DNA of 64,000 nt from Cercis canadensis (GCA_003255065.1 QAOA01001003.1:135756-199755), one strand, 5' to 3'; counted from the stretch's first letter, positions 23,608 to 35,528 are shown. The notes: generated by a model not told the origin, from the letters alone. Program-made: numbers and translations.

Positions 23608-24173
23608 GGGATTAGCTTCTACATTTTTATTTTTTATTCATTGTATAACATTTTTTGTATTTTTAATTGTAATTAAATTTGAATAATTTATTTTAAATAT
23701 ATTTCTCTCTTTTGTGTACGACTCTTTTATCCCATTTTTATTTTCACCTATGTTGAATTTAAAAGAAAATTAATAATTGAATTTCAAGAAAAAAAAACCA
23801 GTTTCTTGCGGAATTTCTCTCAGATATATGTTCGAAAGAAATTTTTCACAAACTGAAGACCGTGAGAAATTTCGCGACTAATGCGTGAGAATGTCTTACG
23901 CGTTCCCTATGGCTTTTCAAGAGAAAATTTGTGAGAAATTTTTCATAGACAAACTTTTCCGTGAGAAAATCATTTTTTCACAAGGATTTTTCTCTCGCCG
24001 TAAATTCCATGAAAAATTTTGTGACAATAGTTTTTCTCACAGTCAAAGTCCATGAGAAAATCCTTATTTTCTTGTAGTGAGAAATATCAACAATCTCTAA
24101 ATCTTGATGTTTCACATCATCTTGTAATTTTACGACTTATTCATGGTTGATCAATTGAGGACATGTTTCTTCA

Positions 24174-25350
24174 TTAGGAACATCTTGGCCATTTTAACTC
24201 ATGCTCATCTTTTAGCATGATAGAAGATGGAATTGTAATAAACAGTTTCTTACCTTTTTCATTTATTGCATACTTTTCAAGTTCCAATGCCTTTGGTATT
24301 TTCTTGACACAACTTGTTACCAAATTATTATTTTCCTCTTGAAATGAGGCAATTTCTTTCTCTTCTTCATTATCATCAAAAATAGGATCTTCATCTTCGT
24401 GTTCTTTGTCATTAAACTTTTTCAAGTTAGATTGTTAGGAGGGACAAGAATATGAGAAATGCCTAAGCTCCCAACATGTAAAACAATTAGTAGAATAATT
24501 GATGTTCTTGCTTTCAAGATTGTAGCTTGATGGTTCTTTCTCTTTGTTGATGTTCTTGCTTTCAAAATTGTAGCTTGATGGTTCTTTCTCTTTGTTGTTT
24601 CTACTATGCTCTCTAATATTCCTAAAAATAGGTTTGCTAGTTAAACGTGTTGGATATTACTTTGCTGATTGGAAACCTTTTCCACCACCAGCAACAACAT
24701 TACATATGGAATTAACTCTATTCCTCATCATACAAGTAGCAGTTTTTTTTTTCTTTGCTGCAAAGTATTAGATTGTATAAAAAGACTTTGAGCAAAATTT
24801 AAAGGAAGGAAATTGTCAAGTAACCTTGCCTTCATCTTCTCCCAAGAAATAATCTTAGGCTTCCCTTTTTGCAATCTCAACTCTTGGATTTTGTGCCACC
24901 ATGTAGATGCATAGCTACGAAGCCTTGTCACAACAAGCTTCAGTTTTTGGTTTTCAAGAATATTCTTGAACTCAAAGAACTTTTACATGGCACTAAGCCA
25001 ATCTATAAACTCATCCTATTGCAGATGACCATGAAACTCCAGCAAATCAACCTTAATAGTTTTCGATGATCATATGAACCTTTTTAAGAAGTTATGGGCT
25101 TGCCTATTAGTAAAAGGATTCATATGCTCTAAGTCATCATTGGAATAATCATAGCTAAAACCTTGTTCACTCTTGGCTTCTCGACACTCAAGATGCATGG
25201 TCAGCTCCTCAACTTGTCTCCAAAGTGCTTGAATTTCAGCATCACATTCATCACCCATATTCTCCATTGTCGGGTTACCTCTTCCATGCCCACCTCTTCC
25301 TCTTCTTGTTGCTATGAGGAACAAAAATGAAACAAATGCCAAGAGTGTAA
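24174..25350 (-). pseudogene. Ty3/gypsy gag pseudogene
   Basis: Downstream of the primer site on the minus strand, 25070-25320 encodes RRGRGGHGRGNPTMEN, a coiled segment (EIQALWRQVEELTMHLE) and DLEHMNPFTNRQAHNFLKR. Positions 24728-24931 encode the retrotransposon gag core (RLRSYASTWWHKIQELRLQK, then KIISWEKMKARLLDNFLPLN). Positions 24174-24425 encode an acidic/basic spacer with DEHELKWPRCS. Several frame breaks lie between these pieces and no protease or polymerase follows. Confidence 0.78.
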
Positions 25351-25352
25351 CT

Positions 25353-25367
25353 GAAGCTCTAATACCA
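25353..25367 (-). promoter_or_regulatory. Gypsy primer binding site (tRNA-Met)
   Basis: Minus strand TGGTATTAGAGCTTC, one base from the standard initiator-Met complement (TGGTATCAGAGC). It lies five bases inside the 5' LTR. Confidence 0.82.
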
Positions 25368-25372
25368 AACGA

Positions 25373-25782
25373 TGAAGGAAGAAATAAGGGAAAGGAAGAA
25401 CACAAATGGGATGCTAAATTTCACTTCACAAAGTTGGGATCAAGAGAAAAATAGATAGCACCTATTCTCTAATGTATTATCAAAATGTTCAAATATTCAA
25501 GTCTATATTCCTTCACTTGATACAAGCTATTTATAAGCTCTAAAATAAGACATTGCACAAGGCAACATAAATGGGAAAATAAATACATATAGTTGATAAC
25601 AAGAAACCACAACTCTTAAGCTACAACTTCCAAGACGTCAATTTAAAGCTTTAGAACTCTATACTTGCTTGAAATCTGATCATAATTTATAACTTGTTGG
25701 AAAGATAAATAAGTATGTTTTCCAATACCATGAACCATGCATGAATCAGATGGTTCTAGACAAAGTTATGATAGAGTAGACA
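25373..25782 (-). repeat. Gypsy relic 5' LTR
   Basis: Pairs with 18005-18413. On the minus strand it starts TGTCTACTCTATCATAAC and ends CTTCA, next to the primer site. Confidence 0.82.
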
Positions 25783-26930
25783 CTGTATTTTGTCCGGGCT
25801 GTAATTTAAAAATTTGTCCAAATTTATTTTTATAAAATAAAAAAGAAGGAAAAATGAATATGCAAAAAAAGAAAAGGATTGTTATTTTGGCCTATTTTAA
25901 TTTTACTTAACTTTGTGATTTTTACAATTTTTTTTTTTAGTTTACTTTAAATGCCTAAAAAAATGTCTATTGAAAAATATTTATTTTAATTGTACTCCTA
26001 ATTTTTCAAGTTTTAGTGTTTTTATGTTTGCATCATAAAAGTTGGCAAGAGCCAATAGGGAATCATTTTCATTGGTTATTTTATATTTTTAAAATGATTA
26101 ATAAAACAAACAAAAAATGAGAAACAAAAAGAAATGTGATGGACGGTTAACAAGAGAGGACCAAAGAAAGATAGAAGAAGCAAGATGGGGCCTACGGAAG
26201 AAAAATGGAAGATATTTCTAGCTTGGAAAAAGCCAAAGAAGTTAGTGAGAAGAAAAGAAAGAGAGGAGAGACTTACAGTAAAGAGATGAGCAAAAGAGAA
26301 AGTGAGATATAGAGAACAAAGAAGAATAAGACAAAAAAAGTAGGTGAGAGCATTGAAAAATAAAAAAGATATAAAAAAGGATAAAGAAAGGAAGAAGAGG
26401 GAGACCCAATGGGTAAAAGCAGAATAGAGAGAAATAGAAGGAGAACAAGAGAGAATAGACAAAGAGAGTTCTAAAATAGAGAGAGAGAACCAAGAGTGAA
26501 AATTTGAGGTGAGCAAGAGAGGAGATACATAGAGGGACTAAGAGAGAAAGAAATGGTTATTTCAAGTTTTTCCTTTGTTGGTATGATCTTCTCCCATCCC
26601 TCTATTTTATAGTTCTTGTTTGATATTAAGACATTTTTGTTCATTTTCTTTCTTCTTCCATTTAGATTTCTCCAAGTTCTTATCTATTCTCCTTCTCCAT
26701 TGGCCCATTAGTTTGAAGTCATTGTGTTCAAAATAAAAATGGTAGGAGATATTATTCTATTTTTGCTTTCTCATATTTTTGTTGAGCTCTTTTTCTTTAT
26801 CTTTGCTTCTGTCTTGTTTCTTCCTTTGCTTTCTTTTTTTTTCATATTTATTTATCTATTTTTCTGTTCATTTTTATTTACTTTGTTTTCTTTAGTTTGG
26901 ACTATCTTTCCTTTTCAATTTTTTTGCCTT

Positions 26931-27102
26931 ATTTTCAAAACATCTTCAATTTCCCTCTCCTATGTTCTCAATCTCTTCTTGAAGCTTTCTCCACCATTTC
27001 TTCTCCCTTTCCTTGGGTTTTACAGTGCACGACATCCCAATCCAGTTTACCGATTTAGATTTTGGACTTTTAGCTCATTGAAGTAGGTTCTATTATCCCT
27101 CN
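26931..27102 (+). repeat. 171-bp identical copy of 19332-19502 ending at a single N
   Basis: 26931-27101 is base-for-base identical to the 5' leader of the family-2 CACTA element and stops exactly at the N. This is probably a chimeric contig end. Confidence 0.8.
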
Positions 27103-27916
27103 ATATCCATTTGCTGTTTTTTTTATTATTAATATTTTTGTTTCTAGCCACTTTCTTATTTTAGTTCCTTCTTTATCTTTGTTTCTTTCCTTATTTACTT
27201 ATTTATGTTTTTTGCTAATCCTTTTTAGCCACTCTGTTATTTTTTCATTGACTTCTTTCTTCCACTTATAATTTTTTTTTTTTCATTTTTTTTATTTGCA
27301 TACATATTATTTGTTTCTTACTTTCTTTTTATTTTTAATTGTTATTTATTTCTCTAATAACTCTTTGTACCCATTTCCATTTTTTCATTTTATAGCTATT
27401 TCTGGTTATTTATTTATTTATTATTATTTTGGTTTCATTTTTATTTGGTTCTCTCTTTTAGTCTCTTTATATATATCTTTTTATTTTGTTTCCTTCACTT
27501 ATTTGTTATTTGCCTTTTTTTACTATTCATTTATGTTGTTAAGTCTTCGCTTTGTTAATAATCTCATTGTCATTATTTACATATTTTATTTTTTATATTT
27601 TATTTACTCATTTAATTTTCTTGGCCCTTTGTTTATGTGTTCTTATTTTTCTTTTCTCTTGTTTGTCAATTTATATATTTCATGTTTCCTTGTTATTACT
27701 CTTTGGTTACTTTAATATTTGGCCCTTATAATCTATATCCTTTTTTTTATTATCATTTTGTTTATTGATATATTTCCTTTTCCTTATGTTCTTCTTGTCT
27801 TTATTTTGTTATGTTAATTTCGGTTCATTCTTTAATTTATTTATTTTGTGTTTCCTTTATCTATATATTCTGCTTTATTATTTATTTCTGTATTTTTTGA
27901 ATTATTTAATTATGTT

Positions 27917-28400
27917 GCTGTTTTGACCTTAAAATAGTGTAAATGTTGATTTATTTCTTTATTGTTGTTTTGGGGTTAAATTATTATTGATTTGGATTTA
28001 TTTTTATTACCATTTTGGGGTAAAATATTATTAATTTTGATTTATTTGCTTGCTGTTTTGACCTTAAAATAGTGCAGATTTTGATTTATTTTTGTATTGC
28101 TGTTTTGGGATTAAATTATTGCTGATTTGGATTTATTTTTATTACTATTTTGGGATTAAAATATTGCTGATTTTGATTTATTTGCTTGCTGTTTTGACCT
28201 TAAAATAATGCAGATTTTGATTTATATTTTATTGCTGTTTTTGGGGTTAAATTATTGCTGATTTGGATTTATTTTTATTACTATTTTGGGCTTAAAATAT
28301 TGCTAATTTTGATTTATATGCTTGCTGTTTTGACTTTAAAATGGTGGCTGTTTTGGTCTATTTTTATTGCTGTTTTAATATTAAAATGGTGGCTGTTTAG
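27917..28400 (+). repeat. Tandem repeat, period about 135-136 bp
   Basis: The phrase GCTGTTTTGACCTTAAAAT recurs at 27917, 28052 and 28188, and with changes at 28324. A subperiod of about 45 bases (TTGCTG / TTGGGATTAAA / TGATTTGGATTTATTT) is visible. Confidence 0.85.
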
Positions 28401-29285
28401 AATTTATCTTTGCTTGCTGTTTTTGACATTATTTAGTGTTGTTTTAGCCTTATTTTTATTTGATGTGTTAATAATATTTTGTGCTGATTTTGGTCATTTG
28501 ACTTGTTGTTTTCATGCTAAAATGGGGAGGGCTGCCATATTTGATATTGTGACTTATATTCTCTTTTGATACTTGGACTTTTTTCCATTGAGGCTTCAAT
28601 GTTGATACTTGAGAATTTCAGCAAGTTGGGAATTTGATTTTGAAAGATCAATTGGAAGCTCAAAGTTGGAAGATATCCTTCCCTTTCTTTTTTATTTTGA
28701 ATGTAATTAAAATCCTTTTCCCTGAGACAAGTATTGTAATATTTATATCCATACATTTGTATAACATTTAGGAATGTGAATTGGACAATTAGTCTCTATA
28801 GACCCCTTACTTATCATGGAAGGATAGAGTGATCCATCTGAATATCAGGTGGCCTGCTCTATCCGTCCTAGGTAAGGATAAGCGCATGCCTAGAAACGCT
28901 TTATGCGATGAACGAGTGGAAAGATTAAGACTGGTTTGTTGCATGCGTGACCAAGTGATGTCCCAACCTTAGTCAACAATAAGGAAGCTACCTCTAAGGA
29001 GTGAAAACTTACATTTGGAGGAGGCCTTCTCTACATGGGGACGCTTTAGGGGGTGTTGCTAAGTTCCCAGGCATTGTTTTGTCTCAAGATACACTTGGCG
29101 ATAGCAGCCTTAGGAGTCTTTGCAACAAAGTGACTTCTCTTAAAGGTGGTGCCGCTGGGCTGGTTGACAATTGTGGCTGGGCCAACTTTGGACTGGGGGC
29201 CCACAACAGCAATCCCATTTGGGGCTTTTGCATATTGGGTCTCTCTTGGGCCATAGGTGAACTCTCTTGGGTCCATATTAATTAG

Positions 29286-30158
29286 TGGTTATTATTGTTA
29301 ACCATGTATATAAATTCCAGTATTTACAAACTTTTATGTGAAATGAAGTTATATGTACATTAATGATGTATAATTAGAATTTATGAATGAAAATAATCCT
29401 ACATATAGCATTATTCTTTCTATATATCAATGTACAAAAGTTTTTCTTCACAACATTTAATAAATTATATTGTGTGGAGTTTGATTAGTTTTATTTTTTT
29501 TTTGAGTAAAATATTATTTTAGTTTTTAAAAAATACAATGAAAATATTTAAGTCTCTAATTTTTTTTGTATGACTTAAGTTCCTAAAAATATAAAAAGTT
29601 GATCAAAATATTCATTTTCAAGATACAAGTGATGGAAAAAAGTTTATTTTAATTGACTTTTTAAATTTTTAAAAATTCAAATGATTTTTACTATATCTTT
29701 TAAAAATTAAAATCAACTTTCACTTGTTTTTTTGGTTAGATTAAACTCAATTGCTAACACGTAGTAGCGGTGAGTTGCATTTTGGTTCACATAGCGTAGC
29801 AGCTACCATTCAAAGTATGCGAGCTAGCAATTTTGCTAATTGTCACTATCATTGTTGGCATTTTGTTGAGTCGCTATCATTGTATGTTGACAACAAAATG
29901 TCACTATAGTTGATATGGTGAGCCAGATTCTAACAAAAATACTCATCAGTAGTGTCCGAAAAGGTAGTCCATAATTGAAGCCACAAACTACACAGCAAAT
30001 GAATCCGACTTGGAACGACCAGTCACATAATGACACCTGCAGGACTTGACTATTGCCATTTTTGTCTCGTGCGGCGTACACCTATCTATGTGTTGTGGGC
30101 TGAGACTATCCTGCATCTGAATTGTCCCATACATTTTTTTAGGGGAGGGCTATCCTAC
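29286..30158. other. AT-rich DNA, no gene
   Basis: No recognisable coding sequence, RNA gene or element. Open frames on both strands are short and lack similarity. Confidence 0.45.
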
Positions 30159-30161
30159 TTA

Positions 30162-30604
30162 GGGTTTGCTTGGAAATTTTTTTAGAAGAGAGGAAAGAGA
30201 GGGAAAGGAAGAAGTTTTCTTCTCCTTTATTTGAATGATTAAAATGAATAAAAAAAAGAAAATGAAAAGAAAGGAAAAAAATAAAAATTTATAATTTTAC
30301 AAATTTATCATTTATTTATATAGTAAATATATTTAATATAAGATTTAATAATGTTATCTAAATAATATTTGAAAAAGAATTTAAAAAAATAAATAGAAGT
30401 ATAATAGTAAACTACTCTTTTTTCTTTCAAAACTCTTAAAATTGGGGGAACACAAAAGTAAGGCAAAAAAAGAATGCAAGAGTTTGAGATTGCCCATTGG
30501 TTTCCTTTCCTTTTTCAATCTTGAACTCCTAAACAAGGGGATTGACACATTTACTCATTTCATTTTCTCTCATTTTTCCCCAATTTTAAATCCCAAACAA
30601 ACCC
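30162..30604. mobile_element. Tourist-like (PIF/Harbinger-type) MITE
   Basis: Termini GGGTTTGCTTGG and CCCAAACAAACCC are inverted repeats. Both sides carry TTA, the 3-base target duplication of PIF/Harbinger elements. The interior is AT-rich and non-coding. A truncated relative lies inverted at 49975-50480. Confidence 0.82.
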
Positions 30605-30636
30605 TTAAGGAGTAGTAGTACTCTTATTCTCTTCGG

Positions 30637-31715
30637 ATAAAATTTTGAGTGGGACCTAGTAAGGCTGATATTGTGTATTGTTGTAAAGATTTCGAAAAAT
30701 TGAGTCATTTATTATGTGCTATTTTTGTATTTTATAAAAAATTGTGTGTTTTGATATATACTAGATGACTCAATTTTTTGAAATTTTTGCAACGATACCA
30801 AAATCACTAGGTGAATCCTATCCAAACTTGACCAATTGAGGTGGGTGTAGCGCTACATAATCTTAGAGGGGGTAACATAGTGCTCACCTTATTTTTTTTA
30901 TTGTGAGGGCTATGGTATCTAGCCTCTTAGAAGGGGTAACATTACTCCACCTTTAGGTGGGGTTTTGGGTGGAACTTAGTGGGATTTACAGTGTAATTTT
31001 GGTGTTTTTGCGAAGATCTTGAAAAACTGAGTCACGTAATATGTCCCAGAACACAAAGTTCCTTATAAAATCCATGAATGACATAATATAAGAAAACATG
31101 CCAAAAAGTAAACTTGAAAAAGTTGTTTCCTGACACATTTTCCTATATTGTGTCGTTCTTGCATTTTAGAAAGAATTGTGTATTATGAAACATACTGAAT
31201 GACTCAATTTTTTGAGATATTCGCAATGACACCAAAATTACTAGGTGGGTGCCACCCGAACCCACCCAACTGAGGTGGGGGTAGCCCTACCCCTCTTAGA
31301 GGGGAAGCAAAATGCTCACATTTTTTATACTATTTTAGTTTTACTGGATATCATATTTGATACAATTAATACATAAAGTGAGGGCTATGCTACGCCCTCT
31401 TAGAGGGGGTAGCACTACTCCCACTCTCTTTGGGTGGGATTTTAGGTGAGACTCAATGACACTTACAATGTAATTTAGTATTGTGAAGATATCGAAAAAT
31501 TGAGTAAGTAAACTTGAAAAGTTACTTTCTGGCATGTTTTACTATATTATGTCGTCATTGTATTTTATAATGTTCTGACACATATTAGGTGACTCAATTT
31601 TTCGAGATATTTACAACGACACCAAAATCATTGGGTGGGTACCACTTGAACCCACCCAACTGAAGTGGGGGTAGCGCTAACCTCTCTAAGAAGAGGTAGC
31701 ATAGTGCTTACCTTA
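30637..31715. repeat. Array of alternating inverted-repeat units (fold-back repeats)
   Basis: Three modules of about 250-400 bases each read as a hairpin. A left half (AGTGGGATTTACAGTGTAATTTT...GAAAAATTGAGT) is followed by a mirrored right half (ACTCAATTTTTTGAGATAT...ACACCAAAATTACTAGGTGGGT). Halves start near 30637, 30763, 30900, 31197, 31379 and 31588. GC-richer edges (CCCACCCAACTGAGGTGGGGGTAG, and CTCTTAGAGGGGGTAGCA) recur. No coding capacity. Confidence 0.7.
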
Positions 31716-32769
31716 ATATAATCTAACTTTTTTTGAATCAATATCTAAGCTATACTAAAAACTTTAAGTAAATTTAGTAAAAATTAAATTATATTAACTA
31801 TATCAATATGATACAGCGTAAAATTAAAATTGTATAAGAAAAAAGGTAGGACAAGGGTGTGGCACAGTCTCTCACCCATATGTTGTGAACTCTGTCTTGC
31901 AACCCTAATACAGGTTCATCACCTGCGGGTCGTGAACTTCATAGAATATTAAATAGGCTTTCTTTTCTTTTATATATTTTTTATTTATTTTTGGAGTTTT
32001 CCCAATGTTATTTTAGATAAGAAGGTTTTATTTATTTATTTTATTTTTAAATTGTGTACTTACAAGTAAATAGGGATGAGGATATCTTATAGATTCATGA
32101 GAGAGTATTGGATCCATACTTAACATACTAAACTATTGCTCTAAAGGAGCAAATTCCATAAGGCTAACAGAAATAATTAATCTGAAAACTGTGTAAGGGG
32201 CACTTAGGTTTAGCTACATCAAGTTCCTTGTAGATGCCTTGATCAATCAAAGCCTTAATCAAGGAGAGTGATTGCACCTTTACTACTAAGCGACAGCAAT
32301 TAGCGGTACATGTAAGGTTCAACTACAAGAAAATTTTCTCATTCTTTTAATTTTGAAAAAATTAATATTTGTTCTCGCTCATTTGAAATCTTAAATTATT
32401 TTTAAAATTTTAAAATTTAGTTTTATTTTTTTATTTTTAAATTAATTTTTAATTAAAAAATAATAGTAATCGACCACCTTTATAGGGTTGGGCTGAAGCA
32501 GNCCTTTATAGGGTTGGGCTCAAGCAGGCTAAACTCGACATGGTTAAAATTCGAGCCTTTTGGCCTATTCTAAATTGACATTTTTATATGGTGGTAAACA
32601 ATGTTTTAAAAGTCATATCAATAAGCGAACCGTTTTAGAGGATGAGTACCAATTGAACCAAATGGTCGAACCGGTGACATCATAAATATAATTTTTTTTA
32701 TAAATATAATATTTAATATGCCTATTGTATATTCTAAGTTATAATAAATATATTTTTATGCAAATTTGT
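31716..32769. other. AT-rich DNA, no gene
   Basis: Nothing recognisable. A single-N join at 32502 is flanked by a 25-bp duplication (32477-32501 and 32503-32527). Confidence 0.5.
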
Positions 32770-32774
32770 TAATA

Positions 32775-33046
32775 AAATTAAAGTTAGCCTAGTGGCAAAT
32801 ATCTTTTCTTTTCCTTGGAAGGAGGGTTCGAATCCTCTTATGATCAATATTTATCAATTATACAATCTAAATGTGGATAACTAAATTGTAATGTAAATTT
32901 ATTCAAGAAAGAGACATTGCTTTGATGGTTCAAGCCTCTTTTTCCCTTTCTTTAGGAAGAGGGCTTGAATCCCTTGGTGGAATGTTTTCAGATTTTCTTC
33001 AAAATGATGCAANGAATGTTTTCAGATTTTTTTCAAAATGATGCAA
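32775..33046 (+). repeat. tRNA-like SINE fragments (low confidence) and a single-N duplication
   Basis: TAGCCTAGTGGCAAA (A-box-like) at about 32786 and GAGGGTTCGAATCCTC (B-box-like) at about 32822 look like a tRNA-derived head. A second B-box-like GAGGGCTTGAATCCC follows near 32958. The last part (32980-33012 and 33014-33046) is a 33-bp duplication about the N at 33013. Confidence 0.4.
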
Positions 33047-34933
33047 TTTTGAAAAAAAACTAAAAATCGGTGAATTGTTTGGTTTTATAAAACCGGACCG
33101 GTTCACTCTGGTTTAACCCCCTAACCGAACTGGAATCCAGATCGGGCACCGGTTGAATCGATCGAACCACCCAGTCTAGTCCGATTTTAAAACACTGATG
33201 ATAAAGATGAAATAAGTTCATTCAAACTAGTTAAAATTTTAATTTTACGATCGAACCCAAAAAAAGTTTCCCTTAAATGCAATAAGTTGACTGGTCACCG
33301 AAAATGAAAAAAATAAGTTTCAGTGTCACAAAGATATGATTAGTTTATTGATTTATTTGAAAAATATGATTAGTTAAACTATATTATTCTCGATTGAATT
33401 GTAGAATGATTGAGCATAGTAAATTTGTTTACTTTTTCCTAAAAATGAGCATAGTGGATAAGTTAAAAAGAGACGGAAATTTTTTAGGTTTATTTTTGGG
33501 ATTTTGTTATCTTGATTCAATATCTAGAATATTCTAGACGTACGTCAACACACCACGTAATTGGTTAAACGCCACTTTCAGTCTCAAGTTGAGAACCGAC
33601 AATTTATTGGAAGTACCTGTCCTACTCTTGTCACGCTTATTTATATAAGGAGATTGATCTCAACAAACATTCAATAGACTTCAACAGTTCAACTAACAGT
33701 CAAAACTCCTCGTCCTTCGGCTGAATAAGGAAAAGGAAAAAATAGCAAGAACGATTAAAAACCAATTCCAACAAAAATCTTAACCTATTAGAAAAAAATC
33801 TCTTAAACAATTTTATATGCCTAGTATTATAATACACAATGTTATCATTGTATGAACATAAGTTGGCACAAGATGATAAAACTAACTCTTGATTTTGATA
33901 CAATGATAAAGATGGTAAGAAACTTAGTAATTGATTTTGTGTCAAATACCTAAATAATTGATAAATTTTGAGTTTAACTACTTCATTTTATGTCAACTTT
34001 GTAAATTATGTAACTTTGACATAATTAAACTACAACTTTGTCAACTATTTAGGGTGCCTGACATATATTGAGTGATTTAATTTTTTAAATTTTTAAAAGG
34101 ATACCAAAATCAAAAGTTAGTTATGTCATCTATATATGATTGGTTTGTGCCAGATTATATATCAATAAACAATATTATCATTGAGTATCGTAAAATTACT
34201 TATGTTTGAAAGTTGAAACAACTAAAATATAAAATGGGTCTTGCCAAAACAACCTAAGCAGGTATTTTGATATTTGGCGTCTTTCTTAATTAAATTTTAA
34301 TTACAAGATCAATGATTAATTATAAATGTTTCTGATACAATCAATGATTAGCAGAGTTACTTATGTTTGCCGATCCCTTAACTTTAGCTTGTGTGAGAAA
34401 AGTGTGAACATCAATGCCATAGTAGCTTTTTCCCAGGGGAAACTTCCTTTACATTACTTATCTAAGTTTTTCTCCTCATAAGATAAGGGATATTCGTCAT
34501 CAAAAATCTACAAAAGGGAGAATGAACCTCAAAAGTAACCTAAAGGAAGATAAATAACGGTTCTCATTGGGTAGTAGGTTCAGAAACAAAATAAAGACTA
34601 CTCTAGACATTCATGTAAACAACTAAACTGAGCTGAATTCGTTCCACCAAGAATCAGTCTGTAATAGATTTTACACTGGTTTCCTTATATCCATAGTTAC
34701 TTGAACTTTGATAATGGAGCCTTGGTAGGCTTGATCCGCAAAATTTCCATAATCAATCAGACCTCAACCTCTCTCTAAACTGTTTACCCATCTCCGAGTC
34801 TATATGTGAAAATTCTTGTGTATTTTGAGAGTGATACTCTCATAGACACAAAAATGTATAAGACCCATACAAAAAAATATAGAACCCATGTAGATCCTAT
34901 ATATTTTTACATTTATAAGAATATTACTCTTAG
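33047..34933. other. AT-rich intergenic DNA, no gene
   Basis: No coding similarity. A segment near 34040-34110 is faintly like the fold-back units at 30.6-31.7 kb (GAGTGATTTAATTTTTTAAA). Confidence 0.45.
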
Positions 34934-35079
34934 GCCAACGCGAGTTGGCTTAGTTGGTTAAAGAATTCTGGTTTAGGGCTCTGAATCACCTGGGTGCTGA
35001 GTTCGAACCCCCTTGTGAGCCATGAAGATCCCTTGGCGTCGAGGAACTAGTTGAATAGCCTCCTCTAAAGACCAATAAA
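34934..35079 (+). mobile_element. tRNA-derived SINE
   Basis: Internal pol III promoter: A box TTGGCTTAGTTGG at 34945-34957 and B box GAGTTCGAACCC at 34999-35010. Flanked by an imperfect 13-base target duplication, ATATTACTCTTAG on the left (34921-34933) and ATACTACTCTCAG on the right (35080-35092). Too divergent in the acceptor stem to be a tRNA gene. Confidence 0.78.
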
Positions 35080-35092
35080 ATACTACTCTCAG

Positions 35093-35362
35093 TAGATACT
35101 ATTTTAAGAGCCAAAAGTTGTTTGTTTAGAACCACGAGCTACCATTCAACATCAACAGTATGTGCATCTCTCCCACTTTGGGGAAATAATAATGAAATAA
35201 GTTTGGACCACCTCCACATTCTCCACCACATGAAACTTTATCGGCTTGTCTTGCATCGTGCATCACCGTGTGAAGAGTATCACGGTTAACTGGCTTATTA
35301 GAGAGGAACTTTCCAACCAAGCTCAGATCAAATTGCAAGAGAGCGGATTGAACATCGCTCAT
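35093..35362 (-). pseudogene. DUF4283-like fragment (LINE-associated or host derived)
   Basis: The frame starting at 35362 on the minus strand reads LSLVGKFLSNKPVNRDTLHT and later NLFHYYFPKVGEMHILLMLN. This fits the DUF4283 pattern (LVGRFLT.KPIN...LFLFQFFHE.D...VL.GGPW). A stop follows GSSWF, after which TNNFWLLK still fits the family. The middle is low-quality. DUF4283 is common at the N-terminus of plant LINE-associated ORFs. This is only a fragment ending at the SINE target site. Confidence 0.5.
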
Positions 35363-35528
35363 GTCTTCAGAGGAGTAGGATTACACTAGTTAATGTCCAT
35401 AAATATGCCATGCATAAAAAGTAGAATCACACTTAAAACTTTTTCCTAAACCTTTTATGTATGATTGAATTTATGCAACTTTTGCTTGTATCTAATAGTT
35501 TTAACTCATACTAAGTCACTATGATTCA

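Larger units (their letters stand above)
18927..24079 (+). mobile_element. CACTA element, family 2, with internal inverted arms
   Basis: Terminal inverted repeats: CACAACAAGAAAAGAAGGA at the left, and the complement of CACTACAAGAAAATAAGGA at the right. The three bases outside both ends are AGA, a perfect CACTA-type target duplication inside the gypsy relic. Both subterminal zones are packed with the motif TTTCTCACGGA / TCCGTGAGAAA. The interior contains two opposed 5' arms (about 19000-20480 and its inverted copy 20515-22380), then the 3' exons of a Ptta-type gene and the right end. No TNP2 catalytic transposase is present, so it would depend on another copy such as the one at 55922-63578. 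Confidence 0.9.
18005..25782 (-). mobile_element. Ty3/gypsy-type retrotransposon relic, interrupted by CACTA family 2
   Basis: Similar LTRs at 18005-18413 and 25373-25782, a tRNA-Met primer site and gag fragments all read on the minus strand. Almost all of pol is missing: between the LTRs there is only gag-like sequence (24174-25350) and the CACTA insertion. This is therefore an internally deleted copy. No outer target duplication is visible, because LTR-like DNA of another family starts immediately at 25783. Confidence 0.75.
25783..29285. mobile_element. AT-rich LTR-like sequence (possible solo LTR)
   Basis: Begins with a segment near AGACACTGTATTTTGTCCGG that resembles the start of some plant gypsy LTRs. 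It continues with long T-rich and GA-rich stretches, a 136-bp tandem repeat, and a GC-richer end (28790-29280) ending near GGGTCCATATTAATTA. Open frames here are low-complexity Phe/Leu/Ser artefacts. No second copy, primer site or coding region is present, so the solo-LTR reading is tentative. The join at 27102 is suspect. Confidence 0.35.

Noticed and set aside
26076-27715. Several open frames of 83-146 residues rich in Phe, Leu and Ser
   Set aside because: Low-complexity translation of T-rich/GA-rich DNA. They lack domains, and one spans the 171-bp duplicated tail.
34934-35010. Possible tRNA gene
   Set aside because: A and B boxes are present but the acceptor stem does not pair, and a target duplication surrounds a longer unit, so it is a SINE.
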